Origin: Bog-532 sp963830385
GTDB taxonomy: Bacteria; Actinomycetota; Actinomycetes; Streptosporangiales; Streptosporangiaceae
NCBI GenBank assembly: GCA_963830385.1
Contig: CAWHMD010000008.1
Coordinates: forward strand, 124,001 to 188,000
DNA length: 64,000 nucleotides
Reading direction: 5' to 3'
Shown here: positions 21,346-30,503 of the stretch, in pieces
How the letters are laid out: the number at the start of each line of letters is the position of its first letter
Numbering within the stretch: the first letter of the stretch is position 1
Notes under the pieces: model-generated
The model's input: only the letters and a program-made list of their open reading frames with translations
What the model was told of the DNA's origin: nothing
Database searches by the model: none
Program-made: the position numbers and the translations under genes

Positions 21346-22377
21346 TTACCGAACCCGCGTATCCGCAGGACCGGTCCCGGCACCGGTGGCCTGGATGGCG
21401 GCGGCGATGTCGGACAGGTCGTCGTCCTTCAGCTCCAGGGTGGCGGCGGGCAGCCACCCGTCGACCTGACCGGGGCTACGGGCACCGACGATCGCACCGG
21501 TCACTCCGGGGAAGGTCAGCGTCCAGGCGACGGCCACCGCAGCGGGCGTGACGCCGTGCCGCTCGGCCACCGGGCGCAGCGTGTCGGCCAGGGCCAGGTT
21601 GGCCGACAGGGCAGGCTCGGTGAAGTCGGGGTGGCCGGCCCGCCAGTCGCCCGGGTCCAGGGCCGCTGCCCGCGCCGCGGTGAACGCACCGGTGAACGCA
21701 CCGGTGAGCAGGCCGGAGGCCATTGGGCTGTAGACGATCACTCCGGCTTCATGCTCGTGAGCCCACAGCAGGACGTCGTCGGCGGCGTCGCGATGGATCA
21801 GATTGAACGGTGGCTGAATGGCGTCCACGGCACCGATCTGCTCGGCCGCCTCCAGCTGGAAGATGTCGTGGTTGGACAGCCCGGCCGCGCGGATCTTGCC
21901 TTCGCGCCTGAGGTCGGTGAAGACCCGCCAGTACTCCGCCAGCGGCGTGCCGTCCTCGGCTGGCCAGTGCATCTGGTAGAGGTCGATCCGCTCGACCCGC
22001 AGCCGTCGCAGCGAGGCCTCGACCTCGGTCCTGATGCTGGCGGGCGCGCCGACGCGCCGGGGTGCCGCGGCCCGGTCGGCCTGGTCCCAGACCAGGCCGC
22101 CCTTGGTGAAGACGTACGGCCGGTCCGCGTCGGGAATACCAGCAAGCGCGGCCGCCACCACCTCTTCTGAGTGCCCGAGCCCGTAGACGGCGGCGGTGTC
22201 GATCCAGTTGATCCCGGATTCCACCGCGTGCCGGATGGCCGCGATCGAAGCGGTGTCGTCCTGGCTGCCCCAGGCGTAGGCCCAGTCGCCTCCGCCGATG
22301 GCCCAGGCGCCGAAGCCTGCCCGGGTCAGGTGCATGCCGGTCCGGCCGAGCCGCGTGGTGGGAAGAGAGGTTGTCAT
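21346..22377 (-). CDS. Aldo/keto reductase
   Basis: A 343-aa NAD(P)H-dependent aldo/keto reductase barrel. The tetrad is visible as D and Y in WIDTAAVYGLGHSEEVV, K in YVFTKGGLVW and H in DLYQMHWPAEDG. GAWAIGGGDW near the start and VGARSPGQVDG near the NADP-binding end are typical of the AKR11/12-like group. The physiological aldehyde or ketone is unknown. The ATG at 22377 has AAGGAGAAC upstream. The length is normal. Confidence 0.93.
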   Translation of the reverse strand: MTTSLPTTRLGRTGMHLTRAGFGAWAIGGGDWAYAWGSQDDTASIAAIRHAVESGINWIDTAAVYGLGHSEEVVAAALAGIPDADRPYVFTKGGLVWDQADRAAAPRRVGAPASIRTEVEASLRRLRVERIDLYQMHWPAEDGTPLAEYWRVFTDLRREGKIRAAGLSNHDIFQLEAAEQIGAVDAIQPPFNLIHRDAADDVLLWAHEHEAGVIVYSPMASGLLTGAFTGAFTAARAAALDPGDWRAGHPDFTEPALSANLALADTLRPVAERHGVTPAAVAVAWTLTFPGVTGAIVGARSPGQVDGWLPAATLELKDDDLSDIAAAIQATGAGTGPADTRVR

Positions 22378-22459
22378 GGTCGTTCTCCTTATCGTGGTTG
22401 ATGGCGCCCGTTCTGCGCGTGCATGGGTGTCGTGGTGTGGACGCGGACGCGAAGTGGGT

Positions 22460-22795
22460 TCAGCGGGCCGCGAGGACGCCGAGGGCGCTGCTCAGCGAGG
22501 CGATGATCGCTCCGCCCACGGTGACCGCGAGGAATGATCGGGCGAAGCTGGTCTGGAAGAACTTGTGGCGCAGCCAGGCCAGGGTCAGGAGCTCGGCGGC
22601 CACCACGCTGATCGCGGCGGTGATCGCCGCGCTGTAGCCGGGGATCAGGAACGGCAAGGTGTGGAAGATGCCGCCGGCCAGCGTCCCGCCGCCGGTGATC
22701 GCGCCGCGCAGCACGGGGCCGCCGCGGCCGGTGAGGGCACCGGTGTCGGTGTAGAACGCGGTCAGCGGGTGGTGGTGGCCAGCATCACCGCGAAT
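22460..22795 (-). pseudogene. C-terminal fragment of a VIT-family metal transporter
   Basis: The minus-strand frame ending at 22460 has about 110 residues of membrane protein: PLTAFYTDTGALTGRGG, RGAITGGGTLAGGIFHTLPF, ISVVAAELLTLAWLRHKFF and a last helix (VTVGGAIIASLSSALGVLAA). This matches the end of VIT1/CCC1 or erythrin-VIT (MbfA-like) iron/manganese transporters. The upstream part of the open frame (to 23254) is unrelated and overlaps another pseudogene on the opposite strand, so the N-terminal part is lost. Confidence 0.65.
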
Positions 22796-22850
22796 ATCGG
22801 CGCCAGCGTCGACAGCGATCCATCCATGAGCCCGCTCAGCGCGGGCTCTC

Positions 22851-23250
22851 GCCAGCATCGCCGACGCCCGCGGGGTCGTGTTCGTCGATGCCCCTGTCTC
22901 CGGTAGCGAAGGGCCGGCCAGGCCGGCCAGCTCGTCATCCTGGCCAGCGGACCGGCCCAGGTCCGGGAGCCGCTGGCCCCGGTATTCGACGTGCTCGGGC
23001 GCGCCGTCGCCTGGCTGGGCCCAGCCGGTAACGGAACCCGCGCTAAGCTCGTCCTCAACAACTGGCTGGCCGACCTCACCGAAGCCACCGCCGAAACCCT
23101 GTCCTTCGCCCGGCAGCTGGACCTGGACCCGGCCGAGATCGTGGACCTGCTGCAGTCGACTCCGCTCGGGGCGCCGTATGCCGTGCAAAAGGCGCGCAGC
23201 ATGCTGGGCACGCCGACGACGACCTCTCTGCGGTCTACCTCGGGAGCTAA
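22851..23250 (+). pseudogene. Fragmented beta-hydroxyacid dehydrogenase (3-hydroxyisobutyrate dehydrogenase family)
   Basis: Plus-strand pieces in order: ASIADARGVVFVDAPVSGSE in one frame, then after a missing G near 22915 AGQLVILASGPAQVREPLAP, GPAGNGTRAKLVLNNWLADL and DPAEIVDLLQSTPLGAPYAV in the next. After KARSM about 50 residues are deleted and a third frame gives the genuine C-terminus HADDDLSAVYLGS with TAA at 23248. The NAD-binding N-terminal half is absent. The stop abuts the convergent lspA stop. Confidence 0.75.
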
Positions 23251-23820
23251 TCAACCGTCCTGCGCGGCCTCGGTACCTGACTCGCTGGCGCGGCTCACGA
23301 CCGAGCCACGCCGCCGCAGCCAGCCGATCAGGGCGAGGAGCAGGCCCGCCCGCAGCCAGACATCGGCCAGGTTGAACGTCGGGCTGTAGAACGACAGGTG
23401 CAGCCAGTCGATGACGCCGCCGTGGAAGATGCCGGGCGCCCGCACCACCCGGTCGATGAGGTTGCCGATCGCGCCCGCGGCGGCGAGCGCGGCGCCCAGT
23501 CGTTCGGTGGCGTTTTCAGCGCGCAGTGTCCAGCGGCCGAGCAGGATCACGCCGATGACCGTCACGGCCGCGATGAGCGGCTCGTACCCCGAGCCGAGCC
23601 CGAAGGACGCGCCGTGGTTGATCACGAGCTGCAGGCGAACGGCGTCACCGGCGGTGGTGATGTCGCGGCCGCCGGCCAGCCGGGCGGCCGCCCACGTCTT
23701 GGTCGAGGCGTCAGCCGCGAGCGCGGCGGCGGCGATGGCAGCGCACCAGAGAATGCTCCTGGCCGACTGCGGGTATTTCGCTCGCCACCCGGACCGGATC
23801 GTTTCCGCGCTGCCTGCCAC
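23251..23820 (-). CDS. lspA: Lipoprotein signal peptidase II
   Basis: A 189-aa polytopic membrane protease that cleaves prolipoprotein signal peptides after lipid modification. The two catalytic aspartates are in AGAIGNLIDRV and FNLADVWLR. The conserved N-terminal block is LAADASTKTWAA and the central one is NHGASFGLG. Four hydrophobic helices are visible. The start is GTG at 23820 without a clear ribosome binding site; an internal start cannot be excluded. The usual neighbours (rluD, ileS) are missing, so this may be a second, relocated copy. Confidence 0.9.
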   Translation of the reverse strand: MAGSAETIRSGWRAKYPQSARSILWCAAIAAAALAADASTKTWAAARLAGGRDITTAGDAVRLQLVINHGASFGLGSGYEPLIAAVTVIGVILLGRWTLRAENATERLGAALAAAGAIGNLIDRVVRAPGIFHGGVIDWLHLSFYSPTFNLADVWLRAGLLLALIGWLRRRGSVVSRASESGTEAAQDG

Positions 23821-23970
23821 GCATTCACTGTGCCCTATGTCCAGGCCCGGATTGTCCAGGCCGGCTTCGGGCCGGTCATAATTGGCCGTACCAAATCGGT
23901 TGTGTCCGCCTTTATGCTGCGTTGGTCGGGCCGATCTCGATCGCGGCCTGCGGCAGTGGGGGGTGCGGTT

Positions 23971-24357
23971 GTGGAAGAGCCGGCGGGTAATGCTGACAAG
24001 CTGAGCTTCTCAGTCGCCGAGTTCCCGGATCACGTGCTGGTGTCCGTGACCGGCGAGATCGGGGTGGCCGCAGAAGGCCAGTTCCGTGAGGCGCTGGGGT
24101 CGGCGCTCCGCCAGGAGCCGTCGCGCCTGGTGGTCGACCTGGCCGACGTGCCGTTCATGGCCTCAGCTGGCGTCGGGGTGCTGCTGGGGATCCGCAGCGT
24201 GCTCGCGGCACGGGGTGGCTCGCTGGTGTTGTCGTCGCTGTGCCCCGCGGTGACGCGGATGCTGGAAGTCACGGGCGCGGCCGAGCTGATCCCGGTAGCT
24301 GCGGACGCTGAGAAAGCAGTCGGGTGCGGGTCCGGGGCCGAAGCCCGCGAAGCATGA
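23971..24357 (+). CDS. STAS-domain anti-sigma factor antagonist
   Basis: A 128-aa SpoIIAA/RsbV-like STAS protein: LSFSVAEFPDHVLVSVTGEI, LVVDLADVPFMASAGVGVLL and SLCPAVTRMLEVTG. The phosphorylatable serine of the D-S-S-G motif is kept (MASAG) although both neighbours are changed (D to A, S to A). The start is taken as GTG 23971 behind GGGGGTG; an in-frame ATG at 23914 would add 19 residues. No kinase or sigma partner is adjacent. Confidence 0.8.
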   Translation: MEEPAGNADKLSFSVAEFPDHVLVSVTGEIGVAAEGQFREALGSALRQEPSRLVVDLADVPFMASAGVGVLLGIRSVLAARGGSLVLSSLCPAVTRMLEVTGAAELIPVAADAEKAVGCGSGAEAREA

Positions 24358-24420
24358 GATCATGACGAGGGCCGAGGCCAGCTGACTCGATGGCGACGCT
24401 GCCAACAGGGAGGGTTCCTG

Positions 24421-24726
24421 ATGCCCAAGGGATACGTGATCTTCACCGAGGACATCCACGACCAACCGGAGATCGACGCCTACGCGCAGCTGGCCATTCC
24501 CACGATCCTGGAAGCAGGCGGCCGGCTGCTGGTGGTGGAGGATGCCCCCGAGCAGATCGAGGGGTCCTGGCACGGCCAGCGGACCGTGGTCCTCGAGTTC
24601 GACTCCGTGGAGGCCGCGCGGAGCTGGTACCAGTCGGCTGAGTATCAGCAGCACGCAGGCCGGCGCCACGCTGCCGCCGACAGCAACGCCGCGATCGTCG
24701 CGGGTCTCGAGACGCCCGCCGGCTGA
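24421..24726 (+). CDS. DUF1330 protein
   Basis: A 101-aa ferredoxin-like dimeric alpha/beta barrel of the DUF1330 family: KGYVIFTEDIHDQPEIDAYA, GGRLLVVEDAPEQIEGSW, TVVLEFDSVEAARSWYQSAE and a C-terminal helix. The family has no settled function. A strong GGGAGGG site precedes the ATG. It is convergent with the LLM gene at 24735, 8 bp away. Confidence 0.9.
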   Translation: MPKGYVIFTEDIHDQPEIDAYAQLAIPTILEAGGRLLVVEDAPEQIEGSWHGQRTVVLEFDSVEAARSWYQSAEYQQHAGRRHAAADSNAAIVAGLETPAG

Positions 24727-24734
24727 CCAGGACG

Positions 24735-25483
24735 TCAGCCTGGGAACAGGGCCCTGACTTCCTCGGGGTCTGGCCCGTTGGGCCCGATGGCGACGACCGC
24801 GTCGTCGAAGCCGGCCTGCGCGTAGCGGCGCAGCGCCCCGCCGGTCGGTTCGAGGTCGTCCCGGCTGTTCACCGGGATGGCGCACACGATCGCCCGCTGG
24901 CCGCCGGCCGCCCGGTAGCGCTCGAGCGCGGCGATGATCTGATCCGGCGTGGTGCGGTATCCGGAGGCCAGCCAGCCGTCGAAGTCCCGCGCGGCCCGCT
25001 CGACGTTGGCGCCCCACGAGCCGAGCAGGAGGGCCGGCCGCCCACGGGGGCCGGGGCGAGGACGGCGTGTTCGTCCTGGCCGTTCTCGAGCAGGACCCGG
25101 AGCCGGGCGACGTTGCGGTGGAGGGTCGCGAACCGGGTCGAATAGTCCCGGTCCAGCGTGGCGAAGTCGGTCTCCGTCGATCCCGGGCTGACCCCGAGGG
25201 TCAGCCGGCCGCCGCACAGCGACATCAGCGAGAGCACCCGGTGGGCGAGGTCGGCGGGGTGGTAGAGCGGGACCTGCGCGGTGGCCGTGCCCAGCTCGAC
25301 GTCCTGCGTGGCCGTGGCCGCGGCCGCGAGCGTCACGAACGGGTCCGGTACCAGCGTCCCGCGCCCGATGATGTGGGGTGTCCACAGGCTCTCGAACCCC
25401 GCCGCCACCAGGCGGTCCGCCCAGCGGGCGACCGGAAACGGGGGCGCATCGGACAGGTGGACGAGCGTCGCACCCAGGCGCAT
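24735..25483 (-). CDS. LLM-class flavin/F420 oxidoreductase, one frameshift
   Basis: The first frame (ATG 25483, GGAGG eight bases upstream) gives a luciferase-like N-terminus: RLGATLVHLSDAPPFPVARW, FESLWTPHIIGRGT, VELGTATAQVPLYHPADLAH and GGRLTLGVSPGSTETDFATL. Near 25040 one G is missing and the protein continues in the next frame: ALLLGSWGANVERAARDFDG, GYRTTPDQIIAALERYR and a normal end at 24735. The restored protein would be 249 aa, slightly short for the family. It is 19 bp downstream of aacS, probably in the same transcript. The break may be a sequencing error. Confidence 0.8.
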
Positions 25484-25502
25484 GTGTCCTCCCAGTCCCG
25501 GA

Positions 25503-27479
25503 TCAGGCCCGCAAGCCGGACCGGCCCGACCCGAACCGGTCCGACCCGAACCGCTCGTACCATCGCAGGGCGTCGGGGTCGTCGACGGACGCGATGTTGG
25601 CCGCCTTCTCCAGCGGTGTCCCGCGCAGCAGCTTCTTGACCGGGACCTCGAGCTTCTTGCCGCTCAGGGTGTGCGGCACCGCGGGCGCCTCGACGATCTC
25701 GTCCGGGACGTGCCGGGGGGTCAGCCGGGTGCGCAAGGTGGTGACGATCTGCTGCTTCAGCTCGTCATCCAGCGCGAGCCCGGGGGCGGGGACGACGAAC
25801 AGGCCCAGCCAGTAGCCGTCGTCGGGCAGGTCCACGCCGATCACGAGCGTCTCGGAGATCCCCGGGAGGGTATCGAGCACGTCATAGAAGTCGCTGCTGC
25901 CCAGGCGCACGCCCTGCCGGTTGAGCGTCGAGTCGCTGCGGCCGTGCATGGAGACGCTGCCATCGGAGTGCATCGTCACCCAGTCCCCGTGGCGCCACAC
26001 GCCGGGCCAGGTGCCGAAGTAGGACTCGGTGTAGCGCACCGCGTCCGGGTCATTCCACAGCGACACCGGCATCGAGGGCATGGGCTGAGTGATGACGAGG
26101 TCACCGACCGTGTCGACCACCGGGTGACCGTCCTCGTCCCACGCCGCACAGTCCACGCCCGCTAGCCGGCCGCCGATGCGCCCCGCCCGCACCGGGGCAT
26201 ACTCGTTGGAGCCGACGAACGAGCCGCTGATGTCCGTCCCGCCGCTGGTCGAGTCGATCCGCAGGTCCGCGCCGACGTTCTCCAGGACCCAGCGGTAGTC
26301 GTCGGCCGGCAGCGCTGACCCGCTGACCATGAGATGCCGCAGCCGGCTCAGGTCGTGCTCCCGCCCGGGCGAGACGCCGGTGTTCGCCGAAGCGGTGACG
26401 ACGGCGGCCCCCATCAGCATGACGTCCGCCCGGGTGCGGGCCGCGACCTCCCAGACCGCGCCCGCCGGGTGGCCCGGGCTTCCCTCGTACAGCACGATGC
26501 TGGCGCCCTGGGTGAGCGCCCCCAGCTGCATGTTCCACAACGCCCAGCCGGTGGAGGAGTAGGTGAACATGCGTTCCCCGGCCCGCAGCCCGCAGTAAAG
26601 GCCGGACCACTTCGTGCCCTCCAGGGTGATCCCGCCCTGACTGTGGACCAGGCCTTTGGGCAGGCCGGTGGTGCCCGAGCTGAACAGCACCCACAGCGGG
26701 TGGGAGAACTCGACCTGCTCGAAGACGAGCGGCTCGCGGCCGGCCAGTACCTCGTCCCACGCGGTCGAGTCCGGGGGAGGGGGGCGGTCGCCGAAGGCGT
26801 AGGGGACATGGACGAACCGCCGCAGGCCCGGGAGCTTTTCGCGCAGCTGCGCGACGACGTCGCTGCGGTCGACCACCTTGCCGTTCCAGTGGTACCCGTC
26901 CGCGGCGATCAGCACGCTCGGCTCGAGTTGCGCGAGCCGCCCGATGGTGCCGTCCGCGCCGAAGTCGGGGGAGCAGCACGCCCACACCGCCCCGGCCGCC
27001 GCCGCGGCGAGGCAGCCGATCACCGCGTGCTCGGTGTTCGGCAGGTAGGCCGCGATCCGGTCACCCGGGCGCACGCCGGCCCGGCGCAGCCAGCCTGCGG
27101 CCGCCGCCACCGATTGGCGCAGCGCGCCGCGGGTGATCTCGCGCGCAGGCTGGCCGCCCTCCTGGATGCAGACCAGCGCGGTGGCGTCGTCGGCCCCGCG
27201 CCGCAGCGCGTGCTGGGCCCAGTTCAGCCGGGTGCCGCTGAACCAGCGGGCGTGCGGCATCGGATCGGCGGTGCGCACCTGCGTCCACGGCGCCGAGAAC
27301 TCGACCTCGAAGTAGTCGGCGATCGAAGTCCAGAACCGGTCCAGGTTTTCCACCGACCAGGCCCACAGCGCGTCGTGGTCGGGGAACGGGCGCCCAGCGT
27401 AACCTTCCAGCCAGTTCAGGTACCCGCGCAGCGCGGACTTGTCGATGCGGTCCGTGGTCGGGCTCCAGAGCGGTGCCAT
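25503..27479 (-). CDS. aacS: Acetoacetyl-CoA synthetase
   Basis: A 658-aa ANL-superfamily adenylate-forming ligase that activates acetoacetate to acetoacetyl-CoA in the cytosol. The N-terminus APLWSPTTDRIDKSALRGYL and the block WCENxDRFW-like WSVENLDRFWTSIADYFEV are typical of AacS. The P-loop is LFSSGTTGLPKGLVHSQGG, later blocks are DSTSGGTDISGSFVG and HGRSDSTLNRQGVRLG, and the catalytic lysine lies in HTLSGKKLEVPVKKLL. The frame is open to 27617, but the ATG at 27479 is the family-like start. It is divergent from the LLM gene at 27617. Confidence 0.95.
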   Translation of the reverse strand: MAPLWSPTTDRIDKSALRGYLNWLEGYAGRPFPDHDALWAWSVENLDRFWTSIADYFEVEFSAPWTQVRTADPMPHARWFSGTRLNWAQHALRRGADDATALVCIQEGGQPAREITRGALRQSVAAAAGWLRRAGVRPGDRIAAYLPNTEHAVIGCLAAAAAGAVWACCSPDFGADGTIGRLAQLEPSVLIAADGYHWNGKVVDRSDVVAQLREKLPGLRRFVHVPYAFGDRPPPPDSTAWDEVLAGREPLVFEQVEFSHPLWVLFSSGTTGLPKGLVHSQGGITLEGTKWSGLYCGLRAGERMFTYSSTGWALWNMQLGALTQGASIVLYEGSPGHPAGAVWEVAARTRADVMLMGAAVVTASANTGVSPGREHDLSRLRHLMVSGSALPADDYRWVLENVGADLRIDSTSGGTDISGSFVGSNEYAPVRAGRIGGRLAGVDCAAWDEDGHPVVDTVGDLVITQPMPSMPVSLWNDPDAVRYTESYFGTWPGVWRHGDWVTMHSDGSVSMHGRSDSTLNRQGVRLGSSDFYDVLDTLPGISETLVIGVDLPDDGYWLGLFVVPAPGLALDDELKQQIVTTLRTRLTPRHVPDEIVEAPAVPHTLSGKKLEVPVKKLLRGTPLEKAANIASVDDPDALRWYERFGSDRFGSGRSGLRA

Positions 27480-27616
27480 GGGTCCGACTGTAGATGTGCC
27501 TGGTGACGACGTACATCTGCCCAGCGTCAGTTGATCGAGCGTTGAGATTGGTGCCAGACAATGAGGCGCTAAGTGCTGCCCTGCGATATCCGGGGTCATC
27601 TCGAGGAGGCCGACCA

Positions 27617-28606
27617 ATGAAGCTCGCCCTGTACCTTCCGAACTTCCGCGACGAGGTGACCGTCAAGGAACTCGAGGACCTCACGGCCCTCGCCGAGGAT
27701 CTCGACTTCGACTCCGTCTGGACGCTCGACCGGGTCTGTGTCCCGGAGGCTTCTGACCGTGTGGAACTGCAGTACCCGTTCGGCATGATGACCGACCTCC
27801 CGAAGGCCCTGCCGGTCATCTCGCGCGGCAAGTGGTTCCAGGGCATGACGTTGATCCCGTGGCTGGCGGCGAAGACCCAGAAGGTCCGCATCGGGATGAG
27901 CATCATCGACACCCCGTACCGGGCTCCGGGCGTGCTCGCGGCCGAACTGGCCACCCAGGACCACCTGTCCAACGGGCGGCTCAACGTCGGCATCGGCTCC
28001 GGCTGGATGCCCGAGGAGTTCGCCGCGGCCAGCGCCACCGACCTGTTCCCGCGCCGGCACGCCCACGTGCGCGAGACGATCGAGATCATGCAGGGCATCT
28101 GGTCCAACGACCTGTTCGAGTACCACGGCGAGTTCGCGGACTTCCCGCTGGCCGGCTTCGGCCACAAGCCGCTCCAGAGGCCCGGCCCGCCGATCTACTT
28201 CTCCGGGCTGAAGGACCCGAAGCGCTCAGCCAAGCGCATCGCCAAGTACGGCCTGCAGGGCTGGATCGGCATCCAGGACTCCCCAGAGGACATCAAGCGC
28301 TGGAAGGCCGAGATGGAGCGCGAGCTGGGTGAGCTCGGCCGGGGGTTCCCCGACAACTTCGACATGTGCAGCATGATCTGGTTCGTCATCACCGACGAGC
28401 CCATGGACCAGACGCCGGCGGGCAAGGCCACCAACCTGCTGGCCGGCAGCGCCCAGCAGATCGAGGACATCCTCAAGCGGTACAAGGAGGCGGGCATGAC
28501 GATGCCGTTCCTGTGGCCGCCGTTCCGCGACGTCCCGACGTCGAAGACCCTCGATGACCTGAAGCGCCTGACCGAGGAGATCATGCCCAAGGTCAACGCC
28601 GCCTGA
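27617..28606 (+). CDS. LLM-class flavin-dependent (probably F420) oxidoreductase
   Basis: A 329-aa luciferase-like barrel: MKLALYLPNFRDEVTVKELE, DFDSVWTLDRVCVPE, VRIGMSIIDTPYRAPGVLAA, NGRLNVGIGSGWMPEEFAAA and RRHAHVRETIEIMQGIW. This last pair of blocks is common in F420-dependent actinobacterial LLM enzymes. The substrate is unknown. The ATG has GAGGAGG nine bases upstream. It is intact, unlike the second LLM gene at 24735-25483. Confidence 0.92.
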   Translation: MKLALYLPNFRDEVTVKELEDLTALAEDLDFDSVWTLDRVCVPEASDRVELQYPFGMMTDLPKALPVISRGKWFQGMTLIPWLAAKTQKVRIGMSIIDTPYRAPGVLAAELATQDHLSNGRLNVGIGSGWMPEEFAAASATDLFPRRHAHVRETIEIMQGIWSNDLFEYHGEFADFPLAGFGHKPLQRPGPPIYFSGLKDPKRSAKRIAKYGLQGWIGIQDSPEDIKRWKAEMERELGELGRGFPDNFDMCSMIWFVITDEPMDQTPAGKATNLLAGSAQQIEDILKRYKEAGMTMPFLWPPFRDVPTSKTLDDLKRLTEEIMPKVNAA

Positions 28607-28617
28607 AACGCCGCCTG

Positions 28618-29089
28618 ACCGGCAGGCGGCCGCGCGAGCGGGTGGTCGGGCCGCTCGAGCTGTTCTACGACCTGGCCGGGGCTCGGCCAGTTCGCCGTCG
28701 TGTTCACGCTGGTCTGGATCGTCTGGGCCAACGGCAGCCTGCACCACGAGCTTCACGGTCACGAGGACTCTCGCGCCCGGACCACCTTCTTGCTGCAGAT
28801 CCTGGTGCTGGCCGCGATGGGTGCCTTCATCCCGCAGGCGGGTGGCGCCCACGGAGCAGCCTTTGCCGTGGCCGCGGCGGTGCTGTTCGCCATCCTGGCC
28901 ATCTTGTGGCTGCTGGCCGCGGCGACCGACCCGAATATCGCCCGGGCGAGCCGGGTCTTCAACGTCGGCACGGCCGCCTGCGCGGTGCTGCTGGCGGCCA
29001 GCGCCCTGCTCCCGGCCAGCCCCCGCCTCATCGCCTGGGGCGTGCTGGCTGCTCGGACCCCGGTAGGGATGCAGCTGCCTCCTGGCTAG
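28618..29089 (+). pseudogene. Low-temperature-requirement protein A (LtrA) fragment
   Basis: RERVVGPLELFYDLA (first frame, about 28640-28675) is the LtrA N-terminal signature. It is joined by a deletion and frame change to QFAVVFTLVWIVWANGSLHH, ELHGHEDSRARTTFLLQI and several hydrophobic helices up to IAWGVLAA, after which the reading becomes unrelated and stops at 29089. About 20 residues are missing near the N-terminus and the C-terminal half of the approximately 400-aa protein is gone. Its end overlaps the stop of the convergent peptidase gene by 4 bp. Confidence 0.75.
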
Positions 29090-30414
29090 CGGGCCAGGGC
29101 GCCCATCGGGTCCCAGGCGGGCAGCACGATCGGCTCGGTGTCCAGGGCACGCTGCAGGCCGGCGGGCAGCGCGCTCTTGCGGGCGGCGATCTCGAAGACG
29201 TACTGGCCGAACCAGGAGTCGTTCATCGTGAAGAAGCCGTCCTTGCCGCGGTCGGCGCCCCAGCTGTTCTCGACCCGCCAGCGCCGGGTCACGCCGTCCA
29301 GCACATCCACCCCGGTGAACAGCATGGCGTGGGTCATCGCCGACTCGTGGTACTCCAGGCGGGCAGCCTTGTCGAGGCTGAACGCGGTGTTGTAGACCGA
29401 GGGCAGATCGTAGAGGTCGGCGTCCCAGTACGCGTAGTCGTTGCTCATCATCTTGCCGACGTCGCAGCCGAACCAGACCGGCTCGCCGCCTTCGATCGTG
29501 GCGGCGGCGATGTCCTTGATGAGCTGCATGTCGACGTTGAGGTAGATGACCGGCGGGCCGCCGACGACGTTGCCGAGGTACTCGACGGTGAAGGTCGCTC
29601 CGATCGGGCTGGACGGCCGGGGGTCGTTGACCAGGCAGACGTAGTCGCTGACCGGCAGGTCGACATACTTGGCGGCGAACTCCTGCGGGGTGATCACCCC
29701 GTCCCGATGGAACTTCTTGTCCTTGTCCGTCCACTGCCAGTCGAAGCGCTCCGGCGGCGTCCCGAGGTGGATGCACAGGACCCGGTAGACGACCTGCAAG
29801 ATCTCGGCCTTGGCCGCGCGGGCGGCGTCGGCGCCCTGGGCCGTCGCGTCGCGGACGGTCCGGGCGCCCTGGCGCAGCTGGTAGCGGAGGATCGAATTCA
29901 TCCGGCCGGTGTTCGACGAACTCTGCGTCTCCGGCATCTGCGCCTTGGGCACCAGACCGTGCTTGGCGACCAGGGCGGCGAACATGTTCCACTGGCCGCC
30001 GTCGCTGGCCGCCGAGTCCAGCAGGAAGGCGACCGTGCGGTCGTCGAGGTCACGGCCGGCGGTCTCGATGATCGCCTCGAGGAAGTAGTTGGCTCGCTCG
30101 AGCTTGTCCCAGAACATGGTGTAGTTCTGCGAGAACTCGAAGTCCTTGAGCCCGGTCTTGCGCATGACGCCGACCCGCAGGAGGTTCAGCCCCGCGAACA
30201 GCCAGCAGCGGCCGCTCCGCTCCTGGTTGGTGACCTTCCAGTCGTCCAGTGTCGTCGACAGCGAGTGGTCGATGCTGCTGACGATCTCCCGGTCGATGGC
30301 GACGTCGTCGACGGTCACCCGGGTCACGGCGTTCTGGGCTAGCCGGTAGACGGGGTTGGCGGAAAAATCCTTGTGCAGTCGTTCCAGCTCAGCAACCGTG
30401 AGCGTTCCGTCCAT
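29086..30414 (-). CDS. pepC: C1-family aminopeptidase C / bleomycin hydrolase
   Basis: A 442-aa papain-fold cysteine peptidase of the PepC/bleomycin-hydrolase family, normally a cytosolic hexameric aminopeptidase. The catalytic residues are Q64 and C70 (VTNQERSGRCWLFAGLN), H in AMTHAMLFTGVD and N in WRVENSWGADRG. FFTMNDSWFGQYVFE follows, and the protein ends 34 residues later, near the self-compartmentalising C-terminal arm. The start is the ATG at 30414. It is separate from the pyruvate carboxylase gene by 89 bp. No sign of damage is visible. Confidence 0.93.
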   Translation of the reverse strand: MDGTLTVAELERLHKDFSANPVYRLAQNAVTRVTVDDVAIDREIVSSIDHSLSTTLDDWKVTNQERSGRCWLFAGLNLLRVGVMRKTGLKDFEFSQNYTMFWDKLERANYFLEAIIETAGRDLDDRTVAFLLDSAASDGGQWNMFAALVAKHGLVPKAQMPETQSSSNTGRMNSILRYQLRQGARTVRDATAQGADAARAAKAEILQVVYRVLCIHLGTPPERFDWQWTDKDKKFHRDGVITPQEFAAKYVDLPVSDYVCLVNDPRPSSPIGATFTVEYLGNVVGGPPVIYLNVDMQLIKDIAAATIEGGEPVWFGCDVGKMMSNDYAYWDADLYDLPSVYNTAFSLDKAARLEYHESAMTHAMLFTGVDVLDGVTRRWRVENSWGADRGKDGFFTMNDSWFGQYVFEIAARKSALPAGLQRALDTEPIVLPAWDPMGALAR

Positions 30415-30503
30415 CGTGGCATTCCCATCCGTCGTCGGCTCGGCCCTTTTCTCCAGGTTAAATTCATCGGTCGAGTTGTCGGAAACCGGCCAGGATGTCC
30501 GCC

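Noticed and set aside
28226..29992. Minus-strand open frame of 588 codons across the LLM, LtrA and peptidase genes
   Set aside because: It crosses three unrelated real genes in wrong frames and shows no protein motif; a GC-rich shadow frame.
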